Shown in pieces: positions 14,430 through 25,870 of a stretch of DNA of 64,000 nt. Position numbers and translations under genes: made by a program. Positions within the stretch are counted from its first letter, which is position 1; every line of letters starts with the position of its first letter. The stretch covers positions 9,907,184 through 9,971,183 of the forward strand of contig CM055097.1 in the NCBI GenBank assembly GCA_029204225.1. Reading direction: 5' to 3'. Below the pieces are notes generated by a model. That model searched no databases. It saw only the letters and a program-made list of their open reading frames with translations, and was not told the DNA's origin. This DNA comes from Diphasiastrum complanatum (lineage: Eukaryota > Streptophyta > Lycopodiopsida > Lycopodiales > Lycopodiaceae).

Positions 14430-14442
14430 GGTATTAGAGCTG
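14430..14442 (+). other. Primer-binding-site-like sequence
   Basis: TGGTATTAGAGCT differs by one base from the plant tRNA-iMet primer site TGGTATCAGAGC. No gag follows; the next sequence is a copia fragment on the other strand. Confidence 0.4.
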
Positions 14443-14668
14443 ATAGTTCACATTCCTCGCATCCCACACTTACCTCCAATGACTTGAAGTTGAGGTGCCC
14501 CATCCTTTTATGCCAAACCTCTTGAATAGGTATTTGCTCACTTGCCATACATCCAACTTGGTTAGAAATAACACAAGCATCTAGTTTGAAAAACTTCCCT
14601 TTCCTTGCTCCCAAACCAATGCTCATCAAGATTAGCTTCAAAATGGATCCATCATGGATCAAATACAC
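14443..14668 (-). pseudogene. Ty1/copia pre-integrase fragment
   Basis: The minus-strand frame contains GKFFKLDACVISNQVGC and QEVWHKRMGHLNFKSLEV, closely matching the plus-strand copia at 19.12-19.26 kb. It is a fragment of the zinc-binding pre-integrase region only, and it overlaps the start of the 14609-14895 repeat. Confidence 0.75.
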
Positions 14669-14895
14669 AATAGTGGATTTCTCTCTCTAAGCCACTTCCA
14701 ACACGTGTGAGACAGCTCATTGATCTTATCCTAATCCATTTAGCATAGCTTCCACTAATTCGCCACATCATCTTTGGTGGCTATTGTTGACCTTCTAGAT
14801 TCCTACATTCTAGGAGATAGATAAAATAGGAGATTTGGCATTTGTCTCTTATAAAAGCTATGTACAATGGATCTGAACATTCCACGTGTAATTTC
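14609..14895. repeat. Direct repeat flanking copia remnants, copy 2
   Basis: Matches 11372-11660. At its right end it adds TTTCACACATGTGG and CTCACACATGTGGATCC palindromic words. Confidence 0.5.
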
Positions 14896-14939
14896 ACACA
14901 TGTGGACAGGTAGGTCCTCACACATGTGGATCCACATAT

Positions 14940-15953
14940 ATCAAACAATTAGCTTATACATCATGAAAACTGTCAAATCTAACACGAGGGTTGGCTATGT
15001 AAGGGTTCTTTGTATTGTTTTGCAAACAAAAAATCTGATATCTTGAGATTTGTTGGGAAGTAACTCTCACCCCCTTAACTGAAGCTGGATTTGAGGTGGA
15101 TCTAGTTTGGTATGAAGCGGTGAAGGTTAACTCTCGCAAATCTGGAAGTTATTGATGTCTAAGAGAATTTTTGATCACTTTTTGGCTCACAGATTTATCA
15201 ATTCTTCATATTAACTCTCGTAGACTTGGTCTTAGATAGAAAATGATCTCTTGAGCTCACTGGACTATGATGCAAAGGTTACTTGTGTGTGAGTTCTCTG
15301 ATAATGAGATTCTGTCTATTTTTTGGGCACATGGACCTCTCTTACAGTTCACTGAAGCTAAGCTAATCTCAGCAAGAAGAAGCTTCAGCAGGAGAGGCGA
15401 GGCTAAAAAAAATGGGGTCTGTGAGGGTTCTGGCTAAATTTTGGCTCTTTTTGCAAAGTAACTCTCGCAAACTCATCTGTGAGCTTGTCTCAGTGAGATC
15501 TAGCTACGGTAGGAGTGGCGAAGGTTACCAAGCAGTCCTTTTTTGGTTTTTTCAAGGGTTTTTTGAATTTTTATGGATTTTCTCACTTTTTGAAAATCTG
15601 TTGGGAGGTAACTCTCGCAGACTTCTATGCAAGATTGGGACAGTGTCCTTAGGCTGGTTCCAGTCATGCGAGAGTTAGTTTCTAGTGAATATGGTGAGAA
15701 ATCAAAATATGAGAGGTTTTTTCCTCACTTTTCTCTCCAAAATTGCAAATTTCTTGGTTTTTTGTGGTTTTTGGGTATTGGTGATGATGTGTCAACAAGC
15801 CCTTAGATCATGTTCAGGTCTCTACTACCTCCAGACACCTCTTCTACTAGCTTCAACTAGATTAACACACAAAAACAAGCAAAATTCACTCTTAACTACC
15901 CCAAACTAACACACAAAAATAGACTAAAACAACAACTAGTAGTAGCTATCCTC
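14940..15953 (-). other. Untranslated leader of a Ty3/gypsy element (fragment)
   Basis: No coding sequence is visible. The stretch repeats words such as AACTCTCGC and GGCGAAGGTTA and long T-rich runs, as does the leader of the minus-strand gypsy element at 62.9-64 kb. It lies directly inside a primer-site-like sequence (15954-15966), so it is read as the leader of a minus-strand gypsy whose gag is missing. Confidence 0.4.
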
Positions 15954-15966
15954 GGCAATGACACCA
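15954..15966 (-). other. Gypsy primer-binding-site-like sequence
   Basis: On minus this reads TGGTGTCATTGCC followed by GAGGATA. It resembles the TGGCGCCGTTGCCGGGGAT sites of plant Tat/Athila gypsy elements with several changes. The LTR end CCAACA lies three to four bases away. Confidence 0.4.
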
Positions 15967-15968
15967 TT

Positions 15969-16640
15969 TGTTGGGTCGAGTAAGCAGCCCTCTGCCTGTG
16001 AAGAAGGGTTAGATCCACAAGGATGGGTCTCTAACTATGATTAGTGCGGCTTATCCTAGTTGCTTTTCCAACCAAAGGCTAACACTAAACCCCAATCCTA
16101 TGGAGGGAGGAGAGAAGACTTAGAGGGAAGTAGCTCATTAGCTAATATTTTAATCTAATGGAAAAACATTAAAAAATCCATGGAAATTGCAAAGCATAGA
16201 AAAATAGAAATCTTCAATGAAAGCATTAGACAAAAAAGCAAAAGCTCATGAGGACGCTTGAATCCACAAAGTGGTAGAGTTTTATCCTCTCTATTGGCAT
16301 GTGAAATGGAGTATGAGAGGTGCCTTTTTTATTCTTGGGGAGGCCCTTGCCCCGAGGATTGAAATCCTAACCCTTTAAAAGAAACACATCTAAATCTAAG
16401 GTGCACAAAGAAGCACACTCCACCTACCATCACTTTGACTTTGACTACTACTTAGAACTTAACAAAACTTAATCAACTTAGAATTTGGGCCTTTTACATT
16501 ATTTTATTTATATGGCCCGAGTCTATTTTATTTCATAAAACAATATTTACAAGTGCTCATTGGGCTATGGGCTTATGCACTCAGGATGCCATGGCTATCG
16601 CACCTAATTTATTTATGTACAGTAAATACCTTTAGACGAT
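15969..16640 (-). repeat. Probable gypsy 5' LTR (single copy, right edge uncertain)
   Basis: The block starts on plus with TGTTGGGTCGAG (CTCGACCCAACA on minus) beside the primer-site-like sequence, and carries no reading frame. Only this copy is seen, so the right boundary is a guess. Confidence 0.35.
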
Positions 16641-17210
16641 CTCCTTTGTAGTATCAATCATTCATTCCATTGCTGGAGAGATCATGATTTTGGAGCAATT
16701 GACAATTTGGAGCTTTTACACCATTTTTGTTGATGTCAATGCAATGTAAACTTAGTGACATTGATTCTCTATTAGTAGGTTATACCACAGTCCATACTTG
16801 ACATGTGTGGGGTCATTCTCTAGTGTTCTGATCAAACAAATTTAAGTGCTAGTTTTGCAAAAGATTGATTAACCAAGTACCCAATGACTCTTAAGGATCT
16901 TTTGTAGATCCATTTAGGATCCTAAACATTGTACTTTGAACATGGTATTAGAGCCAAGTATAAGAGTTTAATTGTTTATCAAAACCAAGTCCAAATTTAG
17001 CAACTTTGATGCTAAATAACTAGTTTTGAAAGGGCGAGCCTATACTAAGTGATTGCTTCAAAATTTGAGGTCTAAAGTAGATAGTGGGCTACATGTGTAC
17101 TTCTCACATGTGTGGAGAGCTGTTGTACTTGCATTGAATGTTCCATTATTGATAGGATTCTCATTATTTTACTACACATCATCTTGATGAGATTTTTGAT
17201 GCAAATCAAA
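16641..17210. other. Non-coding; second primer-site-like sequence at 16943
   Basis: CA followed by TGGTATTAGAGCC at 16943-16955 mimics an LTR/primer-site junction about 390 bp upstream of the true one at 17330. No gene is seen. Confidence 0.35.
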
Positions 17211-17329
17211 CATCTCATTTTGTGTGTAGATGCTGATTTTTCTACATTGGTGAGATTGGTAGTGTATTTCTCTTTCTAACCAAAGATCTTTCAAGTTGAT
17301 TGGATCTTAATGATCTGAAAACTTTCACA
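17211..17329 (+). repeat. 3' portion of copia 5' LTR
   Basis: 119 bp match 28450-28568 almost base for base and end in CTTTCACA immediately before the primer site. Upstream similarity to the 3' LTR stops at 17210. Confidence 0.8.
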
Positions 17330-17341
17330 TGGTATCAGAGC
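17330..17341 (+). other. Copia primer-binding site (tRNA-iMet)
   Basis: TGGTATCAGAGC, complementary to the 3' end of plant initiator tRNA-Met, abuts the LTR end with no spacer. Confidence 0.9.
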
Positions 17342-17929
17342 TTGTGTTTTAGGTTATGGAGGAGGAAATCAAATCTATCAATGATTTGGTGAAGATATCA
17401 AGGCTAGAGCATGCTAGAGGGGATTCTACACCAAAATCGAGTTTTTTGCTTTTGTAGATTGGATCTTTTGTAAATCAAAACCCTATATAGGTCTATGAAG
17501 TTGATCAGTTTCAATTTTTGATTTCACATACTGGATTTGGCCAATTTTTTAATCATTAGATCAGCCTTAGTGGTGGCTAATAGATTGCATAATCAAAATT
17601 TCAGCATTTGCATGTAGATTTGGAATAGTCAATCTTTTGTGATTTTGACAAAACGCTATTTTTGATTGGATCTCTAGATAGTGAGGTTTCTGGACTTCGT
17701 TTGAGTGTGTTTCAATCTTAGTAAGTGTCAAAAGTCATTAGATTGAGGATAGATCATAGGTTGATCAAGATTCCATGATTCTATGTGTTGATTTGCTTGG
17801 TATAAGTGCTAGAAGAGAATTTTTGAGATAGTTTCAAATCTTGGTGATTTCTTTTGAAATCATTTGTTGTTGTTCAAAGGAGTGCTTTGTGCATTGAAAC
17901 AGGTTGAAAGAAGATCAGGTCATTGCTAC

Positions 17930-19890
17930 ATGGCAACCTCAATTGGAGTCATGTTGGAAGCCAATGATAGGCTTACCTCAAATAACTATTCATTGTGGAA
18001 AGTGAGGATGGAGTCACTTCTTTAGATGAATGATGTTTTGGATATTGTTGTACGTTTGGAGGAGAGACCAGCAACACAACAAGATTAAGTGAGGTATGAT
18101 AAGAGGGCCAAGAAGGCTCTACACATGATAAAGATGAATGTTACCAATGAGCTTCTCAAGGAAGTTGGTAAGTGCACATCATCTTTGGAAGCTTGGGATT
18201 CATTGAAGAAGCTTTATGAATCCAAGTCTACTTCTAGACTGTTGACTCTAAGAAGGCAAATCTTTTCTTGTTTGCAAAAGAATGAAGAAAGTCCAAGTAC
18301 TTTTGTTTTGAGGATGAAAGCATTTAATGATGAGTTGGCTTGCATTGATGAAAGCATTAAGGAAGGAGAGCTTATTCAAGTGATTCTTAATGGCTTGTTG
18401 GATGCTCATGCTAACATTGTTCAAAGTATTGTTATTAAAAATACTTTGCCAGGTTTGATGGATCTTCAAGAGATCTTGATCAATGAAGAATATAGGCTTC
18501 AAGCAAGAGGTGGATCTACATCGACACTTCAAGAGGATGCTATGTTCAAAAAGGGCAGGACAAAACCAAAAGAAAGTGGCCTAAAGGGCAAGATCAAGTG
18601 GATGCTTCTTCAAGTGGCAAAAAGAAGGATAGATCAAATCTCAAGTGCTTCTATTGTGGCATCAAAGGACACTTTGCAATGAGTGCTACAAGAAGAAGAG
18701 AGATCAAGGAGACAAGCAAGGTAATCTTACTCTTGATGAGGATGGTTTGGATGTTCAAGATGCAAATGATGATGCTTTTGTGATGTCTTCATGTATGCTT
18801 GCTAGGTGGATTGATAGTGGAGCAAGTTCACACATGACCTTTCACAAAGAGTACTTCACTTCTTTGTTGGCATATGGAGATGACAAGAGGGTGATCTACA
18901 CGGCCAATGATGGTGAGTGTGCAATCAAAGGGATTGGCACAATTCCTATTTCTCTCTCTACAAATAGGAATGTTAATTTGGAGGATGTCTTGTTTATTCC
19001 ATCTATTACCAAGAATTTGCTTATTGTGAGTCAAATGCTAAGTAAAGGCCCCAAGGTGGAGTTTGATGGAGATGCTTGTTTGATCAAATGGAAGGATATC
19101 TTGATTGGAAAAAGTAAAAGGCAAGGGAAGTTTTTCAAACTAGATGCTTCTGTTATTGCTAACCAAGTTGGATGTGTTGCAAGGGAGCAAATACCTATTC
19201 AAGAGGTTTGGCATAAAAGAATGGGACACCTCAACTCCAAGTCATTGGAGGTAATTACTAGAAAGAAGATTATGAGAGGTCTTCAAAGTTTCTTAAGTGG
19301 CATCAAACATGTTTGTGAGTCTTGTGCTTTGTATGTGAAAGTGCTAAAGCTATGAGGTTAAGTGCTAATCTTGACAAACCATTTTGGGATCAAGCTTTGT
19401 TGTGTGCCAATTTCTTGTGCAATAGGTGGCCGAGTGCTATTTTGGATGGAAGAACACCTTTTGAGATGCTATTGAAGAGGAGGCCGATTGTCAACTTTCT
19501 AAGAACCTTTGGATGCACATGCTATGTCAACATTACTCTTGATGATAGGACCAAGGAGGATCCATCTTCAAGAAGAGGTATTTTTTGTTGGATATAGTGA
19601 GATGAGTAGATCCTACAAGGTTTACATTCCTTCTACTAACAAAGTGATTGCTGGTAGAGATGTCATCTTTGATGAGGGGAGCATTCCAAAAGTGTCTTCA
19701 AGCATGATTTATGGTAGTGTGGATGGATCTAACATTATTGATGTTGATGAAAAGGACCCTACTTTGGGTGGTGATGACGATGGACCTTCATCAAGTCAAA
19801 AGCCAAGGAGAACATCAAGGGAAAGACAAGTACCTTCAAGACTCACATATGATCAAAAGGGTAAGCAAGTAGTTTATGGAAATTATGTTG
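17930..19890 (+). pseudogene. Ty1/copia gag-protease-partial integrase
   Basis: Gag starts at ATG 17930 (MATSIGVMLEANDRLTSNNY, a DUF4219-type start) and runs through a UBN2-type capsid region to about 18.58 kb (KSTSRLLTLRRQIFSC, DELACIDES). In-frame stops fall at about 18022 and 18087. A knuckle region at 18.63-18.7 kb lies across a frameshift. Protease WIDSGASSHMTFHK is at about 18.81 kb and pre-integrase WHKRMGHLN at about 19.21 kb. At about 19330 the frame jumps from CESCAL directly to SAKAMRLSANLDKPFWDQA, so the DDE core of integrase is deleted. The C-terminal integrase region and a Ser/Arg-rich linker continue to YVGFS, where the chromovirus is inserted. It is non-functional. Confidence 0.85.
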
Positions 19891-19895
19891 GTTTC
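19891..19895. repeat. Target-site duplication GTTTC (left)
   Basis: Five bases GTTTC directly before the left LTR. The same five bases follow the right LTR at 26321-26325. Confidence 0.9.
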
Positions 19896-20345
19896 AGTTA
19901 TGAACGTAGTCACGGCTGATCTAGATTTAGTCTATGAAAGCATCACATAAGCAAGACTTAACCCTAGAAAGCAGGAGAGAGAAAGCTTAAAGAGACTAAA
20001 GAAGGAGATCATATCATAAGCCAAGTAACAAATGACACAGAATCCCTACTTATAGCCAAGAGGAAGCCCTAAAAGGAAGCTTCCAGTGGCTAGGGCCAAA
20101 CTGAGAGGGAAAATAGTGCGCCCTCCAAGAAGGCCCCCACTCTCAGTTTTATGACCAAATAACCAATATAGTGAATCATAGGGCCCAAGGCCAATAATAT
20201 GGTCTAAATGTCAATAATAGGGCCCAAGCCAACCATATAGTCTAAATGTCAAATAATGAATAAAAAAGGGCCCAAAGCCTGCTTATGCATAAAGTAAAAT
20301 AAATGTAAATGGACATGGCGAATGTAATGTGCCGAGTCCATAACT
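19896..20345 (-). repeat. Chromovirus 3' LTR
   Basis: 450 bp with inverted ends AGTTATG/CATAACT. On plus it carries several GGGCCCAA words and AATATGGTCTAAATGTC near-repeats. Confidence 0.9.
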
Positions 20346-20356
20346 CTCCCCGACAC
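20346..20356 (-). other. Chromovirus polypurine tract
   Basis: On minus, GTGTCGGGGAG abuts the 3' LTR start AGTTATGG, as expected for the plus-strand primer of reverse transcription. Confidence 0.65.
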
Positions 20357-20414
20357 AAAAATAAGACCCAACTGCCATAAAGGACTGGATCAAGTAACAG
20401 CAAGCCCTGGAGGA

Positions 20415-23400
20415 TCAACTGGAATAGCATCTAGTGTAGTAACAACTGGAGACATCAATAGGCTCCCATGTGGCCTCCTCAACAGGACGACCATCCCACT
20501 GGACTAGGAACTGAATCTGGTGGCAGCATCGACTATGATGCAAACGCACCTGAAGGATAGTAGCAGGTAATAAAGGAAAGAGATCCGGTGCAGTAGGAAA
20601 CTCAGCATCACAAGGAGCATCATCCTCAATAGCAGCACGTAATAAACTGACATGGAATATATCACAGGCACGTGTGGAAGCAGGAAGCTAAAGACGATAT
20701 GTAACTGGACTAAGAACCTCCAATATACAATAAGGCCCATAATAACGTGGTGCAAGCTTCTCAGTAGAAGCATGGCCTGAATAAAATGATGACGTGCAAA
20801 CCGTAGGCGTAGATATACCATATCACCAACATGAAACTCAACATGACGTCGATGACGATCAACTGAAGCCTAATAACGCTGCTGGACCTGCTGCAAATGG
20901 GAACTGGCTTGGAGAATAAGCTCGCGAGCACCTGATAGAAATGAAGACAGTGTCACAGGTGTATCCTCGGGAGGAAGAGGAATACCAGGTAAAAGAGGTG
21001 CATAACCATGAGATAATAAAAATGGTGCAACGCCGGTGCTGGTACTAACAGAGCTGTTATAGCTATACTCTGCCAAACATAAGTGCTGATCCCAATCCTT
21101 CCCTGAAGGAGTAACAAAATGGCACAAATAATCCTCAAGGATCCTGTTAAGGACCTCAGACTGCCCATCAGAAGTAGAATGATAAGCAGACCCCATAAAA
21201 AGCTGTACATCCAATATACGCATAAGCTCTGTCCAGAACAATGATGTAAACTTACTATCCCAATCAAAAAGGATAGTACGAGGAAACCCATGTAGGCGAA
21301 ATATCTGTGAAAGGAACAAGCGTGCACACTGCTTTGCTGTGATAGTACTGCGGACAGGTATGAAATGTGTTTGTTTTGAGAACCTGTCAACTATCACCAT
21401 ACATGAATCGTGACCACGACGGGTGCGGGGAAGGCCAATGATGAAGTCCATAGAAATTATCAGTCCACTGGCGGTGAGGAATAGGCCAACTCTGAAGCAA
21501 ACTAGCGGACTTAGCACGGGAGTACTTATTACGTAAGCAGAAAGGACAGGTACGAATAAGTACAACAAGTTCTTTCCTAAGGGATGGCCAATAGAAATGA
21601 TCCTTAAGACGAGCATAAGACTTCTGAAAACCAAAATGACTCCCAACTGGGGACGAATGAGCATCCGACAACAACTGAGAATGGATACCCAAAGAACTAG
21701 GAATACAAAGAGAACCATAATGATAAAGACGGTGGTCAACAATGGAATAAGCCTGATGAGGTGAAGACGACATAGGTGGAGTAGAATTATAAACATCACA
21801 AAAATCAGAACATGTAAGATAAGCAGATGGAAGATCATCAAACCAGGAAGGGATCGTGGCAACAAGGGTATTCAATAAAGCAGGAAGTCTAGACTTGCGT
21901 CAGCAGCAGTGTTAGCACGACCAGGACGATACAAAATAGAAAAATCAAAAGATTGTAAAAACTGCAACCAACGAAACTGACGATCACTAAGATCACGCTG
22001 GGAGAAGAGATAACGTAAGGACTGATGATCAGTAACGATATCAAAAGGAACACGGTAGAGGTAATGGTGCCACTTTTTAATAGCATAGATAATGGCAAGA
22101 AGCTCTTTCTCATGGACAGAATAACGTTGCTCATAAGAGCGTAAACGACGCGACTCATAAGCAAAGAAACATACGAACATGGTGGACATCTGTGGGAACA
22201 GGCCAATCAGCGATTGCCCGAACCTTATGAGGGTCCAAACGAATACGACCATCACAAATGAGAAATCCTAAAAACTCAATCTCAACAATAGCAAAGGAAC
22301 ACGTAGAAAGTTTAGCAAACAACTGGTGATAAACAAGCAATTGAAAAACATATGAAAGATGTAACACATGCTCATCAAGAGTCTTACTAAAAACAAGAAT
22401 ATCATCAAAATAAACTAAAACACAACGACCAAGGAGAGGATGCATGATGTTATTCATCACATTCTGGAACGTAGGTGGACCATTAGTAACACCAAAAGGA
22501 AGAACACGAAACTCATACAAACCAAGATGGGTACGAAACGTAGTCTTGTGTTCGTCCAAAGGATGCATCCTAATCTGGTGATAGCCGGAACGTAAGTCTA
22601 TCTTAGAGAAAAGATGAGAGGTGCCTAACTAGTCAAAGAGATCATCCATGTGAGGAATAGGACACTGGTTACGAATGGTCAACTTATTGAGGGCACGATA
22701 ATCAATGTAGAGGCGTTTGGAACCATCTTTCTTACTGACAAGGAGAACAGGGGCACCAAAAGGATTGTGACTAGGAACAATAAGGCCCTGATCTAGTAAA
22801 GCAGTAATCTGAAGCTCAACCTCATCACGCTCAGACTTAGACATACGGTAAGGAGGCCGGGAGGGAGGAGCAGAACCAGGACACAAATCAATATGGTGGT
22901 TCACATCACGTAATGGTGGTAGCGTCGTAGGTTCTGAAAAGACAAATGCATACTGATGTAATAAGTCAGAGATCACCTGAGGAACAGCTGCTGGAGGAGA
23001 GGTAGTCATTGGAGAATCTGCTGCAGCATGCTGAACACATAATAAAGCTGCACAATGAGCCTTAGGTAGGCTGCGGATAAACTGCTTCCCGCTGATCAGC
23101 TGGAAATCTGCCTGAGAATCAATACCAGCAAGTGAGTGGGTCACTGCATCATGAACAAATGTCAATGTTTGCTGAGCCAAGTCCAAAGTAACCGCTCCCA
23201 ATGAAGCAAACCAATCAGCACCAAGGATAAGGTCATAGTGCTCCAGAGGAATGATATAAAGATCTGCCTGTCCAGAAAAATCACCAATGCGGTAGGATAA
23301 TCCCTGAAACATCTGAGAACTAGGAAATGAGTGAGAACTGGCAACCTCGGTTGTGAGAGGCTGTGGAGCAGGAATAGGTGAAGTGCGTATCCGGCTGAGA

Positions 23401-24782
23401 ACATAACTGCTGATAAATGAATGAGTGCTGGCGGTATCAACTAAAGCAATATACTCACGACCAGTTATGCGCACACGTAGCCGAATGGAGCGAGGACTAG
23501 GGCACCCTGTCCAAGTAGCATAAGCAAGCTGAGCATGGCAAGTAGCAGGAAGTAAATCAGTAGAAGGCTCAAGAGATAGATCAGGCTCATCAGATATATG
23601 AATGTAGATATCGGACTCATCTGGGGTAGTGCCCTCATGGTAGAAAACAGCAGTAGAAGTAGGCAGGGGCTGGCGGCAATCACGGGCAATGTGGTCAGGA
23701 CTCTTACAACGAAAGCAAAGACGCTTCTGCTGAATGTCAGCGAACTCTGTAGACGTATAACGTCGGACAAAAGCAGGACGAGGAGGCGGAGGGCGAGGAG
23801 CGGGAGAAGTAAGAGAAGAGGTCGGGACGACAGTGGATGGGGTAGATGGGGCCGGAGATGGTAGAGGTGAAAGAGATGGACGGGGTCGAGAAAAACGAAA
23901 GGGAGCAGGATCAGGGTACTTATGCTATAAAGTACTAGCAAGGTACATGGCCTCAACAAGTGTGGTTGGACGGAAAGAAGAGACATCGTATCGTAGAGCA
24001 CCACGAAGTCCAGCAATGTAGCGAGAAATAAGCTCGGTGGGCTGAAGATCTGTAAAGAGGTAGGAAAGGTCCATAAACTGATATGTATAGGAAGAAAGAT
24101 CACCAGTCTGAGTAAGACTACGGAATATATCACGCTGGCAGCTCAGCCACTGAGGGTCAATCATAGCATGACGAAGATCATGACGAAAGGTAGGCCATAA
24201 CTGGAGACCGTCCCGATCAGGGTCAAGTCGGTAGACCCGCCACCAAGTGGCAGCATGTCCATCTAAATGTAAGGTGACTAACTGGATCTTCTGAGGATCA
24301 GTCTTAGGGTAAATCTGAAAATAAGTATCAAGCTTTGCAAACCAATTCTCTAACAAGTTCCTGTCAGAGGAACCAGAATAGGTGGCAAGCTGTACCCGAT
24401 CACGAAAATCTCGAGCAAAATGTGGCTCAGGAGCTAGATGTCGTGGAAAATGTGACTCAGGAGCTGTAGGACGTGGAAAACCGGGTGGTGGGTTAGGTGG
24501 AAAATGAGGCTCACCGCCAAAGGAAGTAGACGAGGATGGAAGTCCAAATGGAGACCCAAATGGAGACCCAAATGATGAATGAACAGGGGCTTTGCTAGGT
24601 CCATGTGGCTGTAAGGAATCAATCTGTGACTGCATAGTGGCAAAGCCGGTCTGTAGAGTGGTAAAACCGGTCATCATTTGGTCGAAACGACTACTAAGGA
24701 GAGTAAGAGAGTCACACATATCAACAAACTGTTCATCTAAAGGTCCGGAATGACTCGCAGGTGTAGTGGGTGAGCTAGCCAT
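20415..24782 (-). pseudogene. Chromovirus gag-pol (gag, protease, RT, RNase H, integrase, chromodomain)
   Basis: Starts at ATG 24782 (MASSPTTPASHSGP). Order on minus: a coiled-coil segment; the retrotransposon gag domain (ENWFAKLDTYFQIYP, WWRVYRLDPD); knuckle [14 protein letters not shown] (about 23.70 kb); protease [13 protein letters not shown] (about 23.43 kb); RT with the FDDILVFSK block (about 22.4 kb); RNase H with TDHQSLRYL (about 22.02 kb); integrase H2C2 (CPFC, about 21.54 kb) and core (MDFIIGLP, DWDSKFTS, GQSEVLNR); and chromodomain QFLVQWDGRPVEEATWEP (about 20.5 kb). The chromodomain class reads histone marks and steers integration to heterochromatin, by family. In-frame TAG codons lie near 23925 and 22630. 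A deletion of the RT/RNase H connection falls near 22.16-22.2 kb and frameshifts near 21.89 and 21.45 kb. It cannot encode a full polyprotein. Confidence 0.9.
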
Positions 24783-25858
24783 GAGGAAGAAAAAGTAAGC
24801 GAGAAAAGAAATGTGTAAACAATTGGACGAACTGAAGGAGAGGACATAAGTCGTCACAACAGGCACGCCAATGAAAAGACACAATAGAACTCGCAATGTA
24901 AGATGAACGGAAAGGACAACTAAGTAAGAAATACCTCGTAACCGCAACCGAAAGTGAGCTGAAAAATAGCGACAATATGTCGAGGTACCGGACAGCCTCC
25001 AAAAAAGATGCTAAGGGCCCGACAACGTGGAGTAAACGGTGGGTAAAAGTATGGGAAACAATAATGGACTATGGGGCTGGAAAGGGAGCAGCCAAGGAAA
25101 GGAAGTGATAACAAAAAGGAGGTATGGGCAGCGAGGAAACAAGGCTGAAAAATCAGAGATCGCCCTTCAAGGGTAAAAAAAAAAGTTTGCTATAAAGACG
25201 GGGAGCAATCCCGATGCGCGATGAAGTTGGGTGGGAGTGGCTTTCTAAGCATCTAGGCGTGTTTGTATTGTCTGGGGTAGGGTTGCGAACACAGATAACA
25301 ATGTAGGAGGGTGAGCTGACATTGAGGCGGATGTAGGGCGCCAGCTATGGTGGAGTGTGGGCGTCCAGCAGTGTAGGAGGGTGAGCTGAAATTGAGGTGG
25401 ATGTAGGGCGCCAACTATGGTGGAGTGTGGGCTTCCAAGAGAGGTAGTAAACGGCAAAAAAAAATTGGATCAAAAGATGGGTTGGTAGGGCGCTAGGAGT
25501 GGCTGATGGAAGGTGGTGAATAGGGATAGCAAAAAGCGGAAATTTTCAGCAAAGGAAGGAGCAGTAGGGCACTGGTCAGCAAGCATGAGGGCACCCAATA
25601 GGACAGCAAATAGGAGGCAGTAGGGCGCCCAAAATGGGGGAGGAAAAAGGCTAAAAATGCAGCAGTAGGCAGCCAATAAGAGGGCGCTAGAAATGGGCAG
25701 CAAGTGGGCGCTTGTCCTCCTCCGATCCATCGTGAAAATCTGCAAGACAAGTGTGGAGAAATACTGAAGAGTCGACTGAAAAATGGTGAAGATCCAAGCT
25801 GAAGATGGGCGCCCTCCTGTGAGAGAAAAATCTGCTCAATGGAGATGCTCAGGAAAGT
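24783..25858 (-). other. Chromovirus leader with 70-bp tandem duplication
   Basis: A leader of about 1.1 kb separates the primer site from gag. Bases 25303-25372 and 25373-25442 are tandem copies of a 70-bp unit (GTAGGAGGGTGAGCTGA...). Minus-strand frames here are not gag-like. Confidence 0.65.
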
Positions 25859-25870
25859 GCTCTGATACCA
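25859..25870 (-). other. Chromovirus primer-binding site (tRNA-iMet)
   Basis: TGGTATCAGAGC on minus, immediately after the LTR end CATAACT. The lack of spacer supports the AG...CT LTR boundary. Confidence 0.9.

Noticed and set aside
13420-14442. Endogenous pararetrovirus leader
   Set aside because: A tRNA-Met-like site and TATA-like box alone are not enough. No movement, coat or reverse transcriptase sequence of that kind adjoins it.
15412-15909. Two short plus-strand ORFs as genes
   Set aside because: Phe/Leu-rich translation of T-rich leader sequence. No family features.
23833-24021. Plus-strand Gly/Arg-rich ORFs (also 23598-23864)
   Set aside because: Antisense of the Pro/Ser-rich gag linker of the chromovirus.
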